A DNA stretch of 47,459 bases, taken from Candidatus Parvarchaeota archaeon. Lineage in GTDB: Archaea > Nanobdellota > Nanobdellia > JAFCGN01. Made by a program: the position numbers and the translations under genes. Every line of letters begins with the position of its first letter. The stretch's first letter is position 1. This document shows positions 32,304-41,299 of this stretch, piece after piece. The notes beneath the pieces were generated by a model. That model had not been told where the DNA came from, did not search any database, and saw only the letters and a list, made by a program, of their open reading frames with translations. The stretch covers positions 1 to 47,459 of the forward strand of contig JAFCEQ010000003.1 of NCBI GenBank assembly GCA_017609105.1, given 5' to 3'.

Positions 32304-34244
32304 ATGAATAAAGATACTATTGCACATGAATTGGCAAAAGCTCAGAAAAGTATTAGTGTAGCTGAATTTTTTGAGAAGAACAGGCATTTGCTTGGGTTTG
32401 ATTCTCCAATAAAAGCAATCCTAACATGTGTTAAAGAAGCAGTAGATAATTCTTTAGATGCGAGTGAAGAAATTATTTTTGAATTAAAAAGAAGAGCATT
32501 TAAATTATATAAAGAGTATCAAAGCTTGAAAGATAAGAATATTGAAAAAGCTAAAAAAATAAAAGAAAAATTGAATGATTTAAAAAAAGAAATAGTTCAT
32601 GTGCTGCCTGATATTGAAGTAAAAGTGAGTGAAGCACAAGAAGAATTTAGAATAATTGATAAAAGTAATACGAGAAGAGGAACTCTTGTTTTAAGAAAAA
32701 ATGGAAATAATACAATTAGAATAGATGATAAAGAATTAAAATTTGAAAGGCAAAGGGTTTCAAGTTTTAAATTAAAAAATATTGAAATGGAGGTTTCTGC
32801 TGTTAAAAATAATAAAGGGGAATACGTGATTGAGTATTCTTCTGAAAACATAAAAGAAAAATTTATTGGAAAAAAAACAAGTACTACAAGATATGTTGTG
32901 AGTGTTCAAGATAATGGTCCTGGAATTGTCCCTGAACAGATTCCGAAAATTTTCTGCAAACTACTTTATGGTTCTAAATTCCAATCATTAGGCGGTGGAA
33001 AACAAAGCAGGGGGCAGCAAGGAATTGGAATAAGCGCTGCCGTGCTTTACGGGCAATTAACTACTGGCATGCCAGCATATGTTGTTTCAAGAATAAGCCC
33101 GAAAGATCCTGCTGTTTATTATAAATTATTAATTGACACGCTTAATAATAATCCTGAAATTGTTGAGAAAGGTTTTGATGATAATTTTTCTTTAGAGCAT
33201 GGCACAAGAGTAGAGATTGAACTTGAAGGCAATTACTTAAGTAGTGGAGATAAAAGCATTTTTGAATTTCTAAGATTAACAAGTATTGCTAATCCTTATG
33301 CTAAAATAACTTTCATTGACCCTTTTGGTAAAAAAACAATTTTTCAAAGAACTACTGAGAAACCGCCTAAAGAGCCTTTAAGAGTGAAAGCTCATCCTCA
33401 TGGAATAGAAATTGGTACTTTGCAGAGAATGGCGAAAACCACTGATAAAAGAAGTCTTTTATCTTTTTTAACTCAGGATTTCAGTAGAATTGGGGCTTCC
33501 AAAGCAAAAGAAATATTGAAAAAAAGTAAACTTGACCCAAGAATGAAACCATCTGAATTAACAAGAAATCAGGTTGAAAACTTGCTCAAAAAAATTCAAA
33601 ACACAAATATTATGAAACCTCCTACAGATTGTTTAAGCCCAATAGAGCATGAAGCAATAATAAAAGAGCTTAAAGCAGAGTTTGAACCAGAATTCGTGAC
33701 TGCAATAACAAGAGAGCCAAGCGTTTATAGGGGAATGCCTTTTCAAATAGAAGTGGCAATAGCGTACGGAGGAGGTCTTAAAGAAGAAACTCGCTTAATA
33801 AGATTTGCTAATAAAGTTCCTTTAATGTATGAAAGAGGGGCTTGCGCTATTACAAAAGCAGTAAGTGATGTTGATTGGAGGAGATATGGTTTAAGTCAAA
33901 GCGGTGGAAAAGGACTTCCTCAAGGAAAAATAGCGATTCTCGTTCATATTTGCAGTGTTTGGGTGCCTTTCACAAGCGAGAGTAAAGCAGCAATTGCAAG
34001 TTATCCGATTATTTTAAAAGAAATAAAATTAGCATTACAAGAATGCGCGAGACAATTAAATAATTATTTAAGAAAGCGTCATAGGGAACAAAGAAAAAAA
34101 CAGAGAATAAACATTTTTGTTAAGTACTCAACAGAACTTGTGTCAGCATTATCAAGATTAACAGGCAAGAATGAAGAAGAAGTTGAAGTAATAATGAAAG
34201 ATTGTTTAACAAAAAGGTATGGTGATGATTATGTTAACAGATAA
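32304..34244 (+). CDS. top6B: DNA topoisomerase VI subunit B
   Basis: The 646-residue protein is a GHKL ATPase: N-box with CVKEAVDNSLDASEE (about 42-56), G1 box VQDNGPGIVPEQ, G2/G3 loop GGKQSRGQQGIGISAA, then the H2TH domain, and a transducer with the conserved SQSGGKGLPQGKIA Lys loop. An insertion of Lys/Glu-rich helix separates the N-box and the next strand (about 60-100). With subunit A it makes a type IIB topoisomerase that relaxes and decatenates DNA by ATP-driven double-strand passage. It overlaps top6A by 14 nt. Confidence 0.96.
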   Translation: MNKDTIAHELAKAQKSISVAEFFEKNRHLLGFDSPIKAILTCVKEAVDNSLDASEEIIFELKRRAFKLYKEYQSLKDKNIEKAKKIKEKLNDLKKEIVHVLPDIEVKVSEAQEEFRIIDKSNTRRGTLVLRKNGNNTIRIDDKELKFERQRVSSFKLKNIEMEVSAVKNNKGEYVIEYSSENIKEKFIGKKTSTTRYVVSVQDNGPGIVPEQIPKIFCKLLYGSKFQSLGGGKQSRGQQGIGISAAVLYGQLTTGMPAYVVSRISPKDPAVYYKLLIDTLNNNPEIVEKGFDDNFSLEHGTRVEIELEGNYLSSGDKSIFEFLRLTSIANPYAKITFIDPFGKKTIFQRTTEKPPKEPLRVKAHPHGIEIGTLQRMAKTTDKRSLLSFLTQDFSRIGASKAKEILKKSKLDPRMKPSELTRNQVENLLKKIQNTNIMKPPTDCLSPIEHEAIIKELKAEFEPEFVTAITREPSVYRGMPFQIEVAIAYGGGLKEETRLIRFANKVPLMYERGACAITKAVSDVDWRRYGLSQSGGKGLPQGKIAILVHICSVWVPFTSESKAAIASYPIILKEIKLALQECARQLNNYLRKRHREQRKKQRINIFVKYSTELVSALSRLTGKNEEEVEVIMKDCLTKRYGDDYVNR

Positions 34245-35319
34245 AGAAATTGTTGAAAGATTAGTAAAAATTGGAATTAAAGTATTAGATGATTTAAAAA
34301 AAGGTGAAAATCCTGCCTTAAACATTCCTTTAAGGAGTTTACGCAATGTTTATTATGATGAGAACACGGGATTAATAAAATTAAAAGATTCTTTTCAAGA
34401 AAGGTATTATTTCAATATTGGGCAATCAAAAAAGTTTATGCAAACAATTCTTATTGCTGATAGAATAAAATGGCTTGTAGAACAGAATAAAACATTAAGT
34501 ATTCGTCAATTATTCTATACTTTAAAACATACTATACCTGGTTTTAAAGAAAACACTTTTGATTCTCAGGATGAAAGCGATCCAATAATCGAGGATATTG
34601 AAGTATTAATTAATGTTTTAAGAGAAAACCTGAATTTGTTTGCAAGCAGTAAAGGAGTTTTAGCAGGTCCTATGACAATAATTGATAGTGGAGACGAAAT
34701 TGACATAAGCAAGTTAGGAAGCGCTGGTTATGGCGTGCCTGGAATTGTAGAACCTGATGTTATAAAATTCAAGGATTGCAGTGCAGATTATGTTCTTGTT
34801 GTGGAAAAAGATGCTGTGTGGGCAAGATTAAATGAAGATAAGTATTGGAAGAAAAATAATTGTCTTTTATTAACTGGTAAAGGACAGCCAAGCAGGGCTG
34901 AAAGAAGAATTCTCAGAAGATTGCATAATGAATTAAAATTACCTGTTTATGTGTTCACTGATATGGATCCTTGGGGGTATTACATTTACAGTGTTTACAA
35001 GCAGGGAAGCATTAACTTAGCGTATTTTTCAGAAAAAAGCGGAGTGCCTAACGCGAAATTCCTTGGATTCAAAATGAGTGATGTTAAGAATTTTGAAATG
35101 CCTCAAGATTCTTTTATTAAAATGGGTGATCAAGATTATAAAAGATTAAAGGAGTTAAGTTCTTACGCTTGGTTCCAAACAAAGGAATGGCAGAAAGAAT
35201 TAAAAGAGCTTAAGAAATTCGGGAACAAGATTGAACAAGACGCGCTTGTAATGAAAGGCATTGAATTTGCTGCGAAAGAGTATTTACCAAAAAAGATTGA
35301 AAACAAGGATTGGATTTAA
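34231..35319 (+). CDS. top6A: DNA topoisomerase VI subunit A (Spo11-like)
   Basis: The 362-residue protein has the catalytic Tyr in SIRQLFYTLKHT (about residue 95), followed by a Toprim domain: VVEKDAVWARL (Glu), LTGKGQPSRAERRILRRLH, and VFTDMDPWGYYIY (D-x-D). It cuts DNA and holds the 5' ends. GGTGATGATT lies directly before the ATG at 34231, which is therefore preferred over an ATG four codons earlier. The gene overlaps top6B by 14 nt. The last codons (KKIENKD) lie in a 23-bp sequence repeated at 37319-37341. Confidence 0.95.
   Translation: MLTDKEIVERLVKIGIKVLDDLKKGENPALNIPLRSLRNVYYDENTGLIKLKDSFQERYYFNIGQSKKFMQTILIADRIKWLVEQNKTLSIRQLFYTLKHTIPGFKENTFDSQDESDPIIEDIEVLINVLRENLNLFASSKGVLAGPMTIIDSGDEIDISKLGSAGYGVPGIVEPDVIKFKDCSADYVLVVEKDAVWARLNEDKYWKKNNCLLLTGKGQPSRAERRILRRLHNELKLPVYVFTDMDPWGYYIYSVYKQGSINLAYFSEKSGVPNAKFLGFKMSDVKNFEMPQDSFIKMGDQDYKRLKELSSYAWFQTKEWQKELKELKKFGNKIEQDALVMKGIEFAAKEYLPKKIENKDWI
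35289..35311 (+). repeat. 23-bp direct repeat, copy 1 (end of top6A)
   Basis: This stretch, starting with six A residues then GATTGAAAAC, is identical to 37319-37341 in the same orientation. Copy 1 is inside the last codons of top6A. Similarity extends a few bases upstream with a small gap. The two copies flank two coiled-coil genes. Confidence 0.8.
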
Positions 35320-35334
35320 GTTAAAAAAATTTTT

Positions 35335-36555
35335 TTATTTGCCTTGTGTTTTTCTTCTTATGTACTCATTAACATAATCTTTTATTAATTTAGTAACGTT
35401 TTCATTAAATTTATTAAGGATTGATTCAATTTCAGTAACTTCTTTCTCATTTAAAAGAGAACTAATGCTTTCAATGTTCTCAGCATAGAACGGCCAGAAG
35501 CAATACATTGAATACAAGTAATTCAAATTCTTTTTTGTGTTTTCATCAGATATTTTCTCATCATTTTTTTTATTTGGTTCTTCTAAATAATTCTTATAAA
35601 CTCCCATAACTTTTTCAAATAATTTATTAAATTTTTTTTCATTTTTTTTAACAAAGTTTACGAAATCTTTGTAAATATCTTCTTCATTTATGCCTGCTTC
35701 TTTAATCCAAGCTTTTAGATTATTATAATCTTTATCACTTGCTTTATCAAGGATTTCTTTAATCACTTCTGAAAGCATTTTCTTCCTTTCTTTCCCAACA
35801 TCTCCTTGTTCAGGCAGTTCTTCATCTATTTTAATGTCTTTAATCTCTTTTTTTTCAATCCTGCTTACCTTCCCGCTTGTTTCAGGAATTTCTTCAAGTT
35901 CTACTATTTCTTTCTTGCTCTCCTCTAACCTTTCCTGCGTTTTTTGCTTCACTATTTTTAACATATTTATTTCTTCTTGAATTTCTTTTTTCTCTTCTTC
36001 AGGCGCTTTTCCCATTTTTTTCTCAAGTTCATCTATTCTTTTAAGAATTAAATCTAATTTTTCTTCTTCTTTCTCCTTGGCTTTTTTTTCTAAAGCTTCA
36101 ACTTCAGCTTTTAATTCACTTACTTCTTCAAGTTTTTTATGCATTCTTTTCAATAATTTTTTTAACTCAGACACTTTATCTTTTAATGAATCTAATTTAG
36201 TGTTTAAATCCTCACAAATAATTTGATAATCCATTATTGCTTTCTTCCTGTCTTTTCTTGTAGAAATGCTTTGAATAGCCATTGCTTTTTTTATTATTAA
36301 ATCATTTATTTCATAACTTAAGTTGTATAATTCTTCTAAAACACTTCTTTCTTTTTTTTCAAAACGTTTTATTTTTTTCAAATCGCTTTCAATGTCTTCA
36401 ACCGCGTTTACTTGACTTTTATTAATATCTTTAATTTTTTCTTCTTGTTTCAATTCTTTTTTTTGTTCTTTTGTTTCCTTCTCTAATTTTTTTTCCTCTT
36501 CTTCTGTTTTCTTTATTTCTTCTTTTAATACTTTTTTTTCATCAATTGTCGCCAT
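35335..36555 (-). CDS. Long coiled-coil protein
   Basis: The 406-residue protein is dominated by Lys/Glu-rich coiled coil (about 1-235), then a less charged C-terminal region (about 255-400) with helices and an aromatic patch (YLYSMYCFWPFYAENIE). There is no signal peptide, membrane segment or enzyme motif. The N-terminal segment EEIKKTEEEEKKLEKE is nearly the same as the C-terminal part of the neighbouring coiled-coil protein and shares a 31-bp identical DNA stretch. It may be a structural or scaffold protein; nothing shows what it binds. Both genes lie between direct repeats. Confidence 0.7.
   Translation of the reverse strand: MATIDEKKVLKEEIKKTEEEEKKLEKETKEQKKELKQEEKIKDINKSQVNAVEDIESDLKKIKRFEKKERSVLEELYNLSYEINDLIIKKAMAIQSISTRKDRKKAIMDYQIICEDLNTKLDSLKDKVSELKKLLKRMHKKLEEVSELKAEVEALEKKAKEKEEEKLDLILKRIDELEKKMGKAPEEEKKEIQEEINMLKIVKQKTQERLEESKKEIVELEEIPETSGKVSRIEKKEIKDIKIDEELPEQGDVGKERKKMLSEVIKEILDKASDKDYNNLKAWIKEAGINEEDIYKDFVNFVKKNEKKFNKLFEKVMGVYKNYLEEPNKKNDEKISDENTKKNLNYLYSMYCFWPFYAENIESISSLLNEKEVTEIESILNKFNENVTKLIKDYVNEYIRRKTQGK
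36496..36526 (-). repeat. 31-bp repeat, copy in the long coiled-coil gene
   Basis: This stretch is identical to 36647-36677. It encodes part of the KEEIKKTEEE segment at the N-terminus of the 406-residue protein; the other copy encodes the same residues near the C-terminus of the 227-residue protein. Confidence 0.75.
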
Positions 36556-36583
36556 ATTATCACTTAATCCAATATCTTTTTTA

Positions 36584-37267
36584 TTATACTTTCATTTCAA
36601 GTTTTTTCTCTTCTTCTTGTTTTAATTCTTTTTCAATTTTTTCTTTCTCTTCTTCTGTTTTCTTTATTTCTTCTTTTGTTTGTTTAAGTTCTTCTTCTGT
36701 TTGTTTAAGTTCTTCTTCTGTTTCCTTAACATCAGTTAACATTTCTTTTTTTCTTTTCTCTAATCCTATTAAACTTGTTCTAATAAAATTCCATTTATTC
36801 GTCCATAAATCATAAAGATTTTTAGAAATATTAATAAGATTTTCAGATAATTCCTTTTGCTTTTCTTGAGATGTATAAATTTCTTCAATGTTCGGGTTTT
36901 TTTCAGAAAACAAATCTGCTTCTTCTTTATACATTTTAATTAATTGATTTGTTGTTTCAGCAAAATTTCTTCCTTCTTCAATTTCAATTAATTCAAGATC
37001 TCTTAACCCGCTTTCAATGCTTGATAAGCTTCCTTCAAAAGCTTCGCGATTTGTTTCCCTAAAATTTCTTAATCTTTTAAGCGCTCGCTTGTGAAAAAAC
37101 CCTATTCTTCCTTGCTTCTCAGCAATTTGTTCCTCATCACTAATCTCTCTTTTAATATTTTTACTAACAGAATACTTGCGTGACAAGAATTTAAAAGGAT
37201 AATAAAAAGGAGCAAATAATATTTTAAGGATTGTTATCAAAAAATTTCCTTTTTTGTTCAAAAACAT
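36584..37267 (-). CDS. Coiled-coil protein with short hydrophobic N-terminus
   Basis: The 227-residue protein starts MFLNKKGNFLITILKILFAP, a basic Lys-Lys-Gly followed by a short hydrophobic stretch that could anchor it at the membrane. Helical regions follow, and the C-terminus (about 180-225) is a Lys/Glu coiled coil built from repeated EEELKQT units. The ATG at 37267 is preferred; a TTG 69 nt further upstream would add a less likely Phe-rich leader and sits in the 23-bp repeat. The other coiled-coil gene follows after 28 nt, so they are probably cotranscribed. Confidence 0.65.
   Translation of the reverse strand: MFLNKKGNFLITILKILFAPFYYPFKFLSRKYSVSKNIKREISDEEQIAEKQGRIGFFHKRALKRLRNFRETNREAFEGSLSSIESGLRDLELIEIEEGRNFAETTNQLIKMYKEEADLFSEKNPNIEEIYTSQEKQKELSENLINISKNLYDLWTNKWNFIRTSLIGLEKRKKEMLTDVKETEEELKQTEEELKQTKEEIKKTEEEKEKIEKELKQEEEKKLEMKV
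36647..36677 (-). repeat. 31-bp repeat, copy in the second coiled-coil gene
   Basis: Identical to 36496-36526 in the same orientation. It is followed directly by the 21-bp tandem repeat. Confidence 0.75.
36677..36718 (-). repeat. 21-bp tandem repeat, two exact copies
   Basis: Copies at 36677-36697 and 36698-36718 are identical, and a partial third follows. Each encodes seven residues (EEELKQT in one phase), exactly one heptad, so the coiled coil has grown by heptad duplication. Confidence 0.8.
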
Positions 37268-37318
37268 GTTTTTAATAAATTTATATTTAATTAAATTATT
37301 TTTGGTAAAAAAATATTT

Positions 37319-37341
37319 AAAAAAGATTGAAAACAAGGATT
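37319..37341 (+). repeat. 23-bp direct repeat, copy 2 (upstream of the coiled-coil genes)
   Basis: Identical to the 3' end of top6A at 35289-35311, in non-coding DNA about 50 nt before the start of the 227-residue coiled-coil gene. Together the repeats bracket about 2.0 kb. Confidence 0.8.
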
Positions 37342-37400
37342 ATGTGAAGAGTATTAATTTTCCAAACACTTAAAAAAAACAAAAATCATTTTTTTAATTA

Positions 37401-37976
37401 ATGGTAAAAGTGTATATTAAGAGTGTTACTCCTGTCTCATCAAAAAGGATTAAGAATGAGGATTTAAGAACAATTCCTTTTTTTATTTCTTATAAAAGAG
37501 CAAATTATTTAAGAAACATGAAGGAAAAACCTAGTTATTTAAGGTATTTAATAAAAAACCTGAATTCTAAAAAAATACTTTATCCTTTTGCAGGAGATTT
37601 AGTGAAGTATAAAAATATTATTGGAGTAGTAAAAGAGATTAAAATTAATTATTCTGATGATAATGATTTCAAAAAATATTTTTATTCAAAACACGTTCCT
37701 GATAAAAGAAAATGGATTACAGTAATTAAACCATTATTTAAGAAAGAATTAGAAGTTAACATGAACTTAATTAACATGAACTTGCTTGACATTATTAAAC
37801 CAAGAAAGATTAAGGAAAGAAGAGTTCTTGATAAATTAGTTAATTATCATGGAAGAGATTATAGGATAACAAGAGTTCATGTTAAGAAAAAATTATTTAA
37901 AAAAGAATTAAGAGCAGTAATTAAGGATTATAATAACAAGGAAACTAATGTTAGTTTAGAAGAAATAATAAAATAA
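37401..37976 (+). CDS. Basic hypothetical protein
   Basis: The 191-residue product is rich in Lys and Arg, with no membrane segment, Cys cluster or enzyme motif that I recognise. PFAGDLVKYKNIIGVVKEI in the middle and YHGRDYRITRVHVKK near residue 150 look like two short beta-barrel-like segments, which with the charge suggests nucleic-acid binding; this is speculative. A small internal repeat, NMNL-I-NMNL, occurs near residue 122. The gene lies just outside the repeat-bounded coiled-coil segment. Confidence 0.55.
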   Translation: MVKVYIKSVTPVSSKRIKNEDLRTIPFFISYKRANYLRNMKEKPSYLRYLIKNLNSKKILYPFAGDLVKYKNIIGVVKEIKINYSDDNDFKKYFYSKHVPDKRKWITVIKPLFKKELEVNMNLINMNLLDIIKPRKIKERRVLDKLVNYHGRDYRITRVHVKKKLFKKELRAVIKDYNNKETNVSLEEIIK

Positions 37977-38000
37977 AAAAAAAATAAATTTTGAAGATAA

Positions 38001-38543
38001 TTACTCTTTTTTAACAAGTGTGACTTCAAAATGCAATGTTTTTCCTGCTAATGGATTATTGAAATCCACTTCAACTTCTTCATCAGTTACTTTTGTAATA
38101 ATTCCTTGCATATTCTGATTTGTTATTAATACCATTCCTTCCTTTATAGTTGTATTATCTTCAAATTGCGCTATTAATTGTTCTTTTGGCAATTTTATTA
38201 TTAGTTCAGGGTTTGGATAACCATATGCTTGTTCAGGGGATAAAATAATTTTCTTTGTTTCTCCTGTTTTCATTCCTTTTACTCCTTCTTCAAATCCTGG
38301 AATTACTTTGTGCTCGCCAACCACAAAATCAATAGGCGCATACCCCCTGCCTTCTTGATAAGCATTATATTGTTTTGCAACAGATTCTATGCTTGTATCA
38401 AAAAGAGTTCCATCCTCAAGAGTTCCAACATAATCCACCCACACGTGGTCTCCGTCTTTAACTTCTTCCATAATAAAACCTCCTGTAATGCCAGTGCAAC
38501 CTAACAGTAGAACTGCAGGAATTATGGCTAAAAATTTTTTCAT
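38001..38543 (-). CDS. FKBP-type peptidyl-prolyl isomerase (SlyD-like), lipoprotein
   Basis: The 180-residue protein has a lipoprotein-type signal: two Lys, a hydrophobic stretch and the lipobox LLLGC near residue 16. The mature part is an FKBP domain of the SlyD type: VWVDYVGTLEDGTLFDTS, then FVVGEHKVIPGFEEGVKGMK, a KKIILSPEQAYGYPNPELI segment, an insert-in-flap region, and NPLAGKTLHFEVTLV. It speeds proline isomerisation during folding, here on the outer membrane face. SlyD-type proteins in archaea are usually cytoplasmic, so the anchor is notable. Start at the ATG that gives the full signal. Confidence 0.9.
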   Translation of the reverse strand: MKKFLAIIPAVLLLGCTGITGGFIMEEVKDGDHVWVDYVGTLEDGTLFDTSIESVAKQYNAYQEGRGYAPIDFVVGEHKVIPGFEEGVKGMKTGETKKIILSPEQAYGYPNPELIIKLPKEQLIAQFEDNTTIKEGMVLITNQNMQGIITKVTDEEVEVDFNNPLAGKTLHFEVTLVKKE

Positions 38544-38640
38544 AATCCCGGTTAATCATGTATCTATTTAAAAATCTTGTTCATGTGTTTATTTTTGAAT
38601 TAAAAAAATAAATAAAGAAGAAAATCAAAGAATTATTAAG

Positions 38641-39285
38641 ATGTTAAAAGCTATTGTTTTCGATGTTGATGGAGTTTTATTAGACAGTGAAAAAGCGATT
38701 TTTTCTTTTTTCAAAGACATGCTTAAAACTTTTGGATTTCCTAAACCCTCTGAAGAAAGAATAAATGCTTCTTACGGGAAAACAACAAAGGAGTGGGTGC
38801 TTGATTTAACAGGAAAGATTAAAAAAGAAAAATTAAATGAAATGATGAAATGGGCGCATGAACATTATTTTAAAGATTATTTATTTAAAAAAGCTAAATT
38901 ATTTTCAAATACAAGAAAAGTTCTTGAAGTTCTGAGCAAAGATTATCTTCTTTTTATTCTTTCTAATAATGAAAAAAAAGTGCTTGAAGAAATATTAGAG
39001 AAGTATGGTATAAAAAAATATTTTAAAAAAGCTCTCAGCAGAGAAGATGTGAAGAAATATAAACCAAATCCAGAAGGAATAAACAAATTAATAAAAGAAT
39101 TCAAATTAAAAAAGGAAGAAATAATTTATGTTGGAGACACTGAAATAGATGTGATTACAGGAAATAAAGCAAGAATTAAAACAATAATTATTGGTAAAAG
39201 AGAAATTAATCTTAAAGGATTAAAGTTTTACAGAATCAAGAGTATAAGTGAATTATCAAGAGTATTAAGAATAATTAGTAAGTAA
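38641..39285 (+). CDS. HAD-family hydrolase (phosphoglycolate-phosphatase-like)
   Basis: The 214-residue protein has HAD motifs in order: FDVDGVLLDSE (nucleophile Asp, about residues 8-18), motif II LFILSNN, the Lys of motif III near KYKPNPEG, and motif IV VGDTEIDVITG. A helical cap of class C1 lies between motifs I and II. It probably dephosphorylates a small phosphorylated metabolite; the substrate cannot be read. Annotations as phosphoglycolate phosphatase or beta-phosphoglucomutase-like are both possible. It has no metabolic neighbours here. Confidence 0.9.
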   Translation: MLKAIVFDVDGVLLDSEKAIFSFFKDMLKTFGFPKPSEERINASYGKTTKEWVLDLTGKIKKEKLNEMMKWAHEHYFKDYLFKKAKLFSNTRKVLEVLSKDYLLFILSNNEKKVLEEILEKYGIKKYFKKALSREDVKKYKPNPEGINKLIKEFKLKKEEIIYVGDTEIDVITGNKARIKTIIIGKREINLKGLKFYRIKSISELSRVLRIISK

Positions 39286-39350
39286 ATTCTGTTTTTTAAT
39301 TCTTTGAATTACAATAACAAATTTAAGTAAAGATTTTGTTAATTATTTTT

Positions 39351-40079
39351 ATGAATCTGTTTTCTAATAAAAAAAAGGAAATAAGTTTAGCAAGCATTGA
39401 AAATGAAGAAGAAAAAAAAATTGAGAAAAGATTTTATGATAAATTCAGAAAAGATTACGAGGATCTTAAGAAATTATTTTTTAATATTAAAAGAGTTGAA
39501 GCACAATTAAACCTGCCTTTACTAAAAAAGAACATTGATTTTAAAGCAGGAAGGAATGTTAATCCTGAGTTTGAAAAAAATTATTTACGAGAAACAGAAG
39601 AATTATTAGAAAAAACTTATGAAGAAATCATAAGAACTAATGTATTAAAAAATGTTAATAAGTTTGTTAAGGAATTGAAAAGATTAAAAAAAGAAAGAAA
39701 AAAGTATTATCAGAAGAATAACATTAAAACAAACAAAATAGAAGAGTTTTATGATGAGCAAATAAGGAGTTTGAAAAGAATTTGTAAAACAAGCAATAAG
39801 TTAATGAAGAAAATAAAACAAACAACGAATAATAATATGATTAAAGTGTTGGCTGTTCTTAATGTAATAACTCGTTTATTGTACATGACGAGCTTATGCG
39901 TTTTCTTAATGAAAGAAGGGAACATGAAGATTAATGAAGGAATCCTTAGTCTTGAAGTTGAGGCTTCCATAGCGCAAGAAGATTTTAAGAAGAGTATTGA
40001 GAAAGAAGATGTTTTAGAAGTCAATGAATTAGAAGAAGTAATGCGTTCTTGTGATAATGCGATTAGCGCGTGCGCTTAA
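39351..40079 (+). CDS. Helical hypothetical protein
   Basis: The 242-residue product is highly charged and largely helical, with a Lys-rich middle (KELKRLKKERKKYYQKNN, about 108-125) and one moderately hydrophobic stretch (MIKVLAVLNVITRLLYMTSL, about 163-182). The C-terminus is acidic and ends with two Cys (RSCDNAISACA). No family is recognised. The ATG at 39351 is chosen over a TTG five codons upstream. It lies between the HAD and DRG genes on the same strand. Confidence 0.6.
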   Translation: MNLFSNKKKEISLASIENEEEKKIEKRFYDKFRKDYEDLKKLFFNIKRVEAQLNLPLLKKNIDFKAGRNVNPEFEKNYLRETEELLEKTYEEIIRTNVLKNVNKFVKELKRLKKERKKYYQKNNIKTNKIEEFYDEQIRSLKRICKTSNKLMKKIKQTTNNNMIKVLAVLNVITRLLYMTSLCVFLMKEGNMKINEGILSLEVEASIAQEDFKKSIEKEDVLEVNELEEVMRSCDNAISACA

Positions 40080-40142
40080 AAATTATTAATAATGTTCTTA
40101 GTAAAAAGTTTTTTAATTTAAGAAATTACTTTCTTTTTCATT

Positions 40143-41261
40143 ATGAGTGACGTGGAACGCATTAAGGAAAGAATAAAGGAATTGCAAGAGGAGATTAATA
40201 GGACTCAGAAGAATAAAGCCACTAACTTTCACATAGGAAGTCTTAAGCGTAAGATAAGCAGGTTAAAAGAAGAGTTAAGACAGAAAAGCAGTAAAGGAGG
40301 CGGGGGTAGTGGTTATACTGTTAAGAAGCAAGGTGATGCTACAGCAGTTCTTGTTGGATTCCCTAGTGTTGGTAAGAGCACGTTACTTAATGCTTTAACT
40401 AGTGCTGAATCAAAAGTAGGGGCTTATGACTTCACAACTCTTGACGCGATTCCAGGCATGATGGAGTATAAGGATGCGCGCATTCAATTGATTGACTTAC
40501 CAGGAATTATTAATGAAGCAGCTGTTGGTCGTGGCGGTGGAAAACAAATCCTTAGTGTTGTGCGTAACTCAGATTTAATACTAATAGTTCTTGATTACAA
40601 AGGGCTTGATAAGTTATCAATTATTGAGAATGAATTGTTTGATTTTAATTTAAGATTAGATACTAAACCTCCTAGAGTGAGTATTAAGAAGAAAGACAGA
40701 GGAGGCATTAATATTGAAAGTGTTCGCTTAACTAAAATCACAAGAGAAGAAATAATTAAGTTATTGAATGAGCATAAAATTCATAATGCTGATATTATAA
40801 TTTATGAGGACTTAAGCTTAGAAGAATTAAATGATGTGCTTGAAAATAATAGGCATTACGTTCCTTCAATGATAGTCATTACTAAGAGTGATCAAGCAAG
40901 TGAAGAAGAGAAGAACAAGGTTAAGGAATTCATAAGAAGGATTAGTGAACAAGGCAGGAGTGCTGTGTTCGTTAGTGCTGAAACAAAAACTAATATTGAT
41001 GATTTAAAACAATTAATTTTTGATAAATTGGGTTTTATTCGCGTGTACACTAAGCCTGTTGGCAAGAAAATGAAGAAAACAGAACCAATTATCTTAAAGA
41101 AAGGCAGTACTGTAAGGGATGTTTGCACGCGAATTCATAAGGATTTTGTTAAGAAATTCAGAGAAGCAAGGATTTGGGGCAGTAGTGTTAGGTTTGCAGG
41201 TCAAAGAGTAGGGCTTGACCATGAATTAAATGATGAAGATGTTATAAGAATAATCATATAA
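40143..41261 (+). CDS. DRG-family GTPase with TGS domain
   Basis: The 372-residue protein matches archaeal DRG (developmentally regulated GTP-binding) proteins: an N-terminal helical hairpin, G1 VGFPSVGKSTLLNALT (about 71-86), YDFTTLDAIPGMMEY, G3 LIDLPGIINEAAVGRGGG, G4 ITKSD, G5 SAET, an S5D2-like insert, and a C-terminal TGS domain (about 305-372). DRG GTPases associate with ribosomes and translation. The family is universal in archaea and the length is typical. The Gly-rich spacer GGGGSG before G1 is slightly unusual. Confidence 0.95.
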   Translation: MSDVERIKERIKELQEEINRTQKNKATNFHIGSLKRKISRLKEELRQKSSKGGGGSGYTVKKQGDATAVLVGFPSVGKSTLLNALTSAESKVGAYDFTTLDAIPGMMEYKDARIQLIDLPGIINEAAVGRGGGKQILSVVRNSDLILIVLDYKGLDKLSIIENELFDFNLRLDTKPPRVSIKKKDRGGINIESVRLTKITREEIIKLLNEHKIHNADIIIYEDLSLEELNDVLENNRHYVPSMIVITKSDQASEEEKNKVKEFIRRISEQGRSAVFVSAETKTNIDDLKQLIFDKLGFIRVYTKPVGKKMKKTEPIILKKGSTVRDVCTRIHKDFVKKFREARIWGSSVRFAGQRVGLDHELNDEDVIRIII

Positions 41262-41299
41262 GTTAAACTTAAAAATAGTGTTTTTAATCATAAATTATT

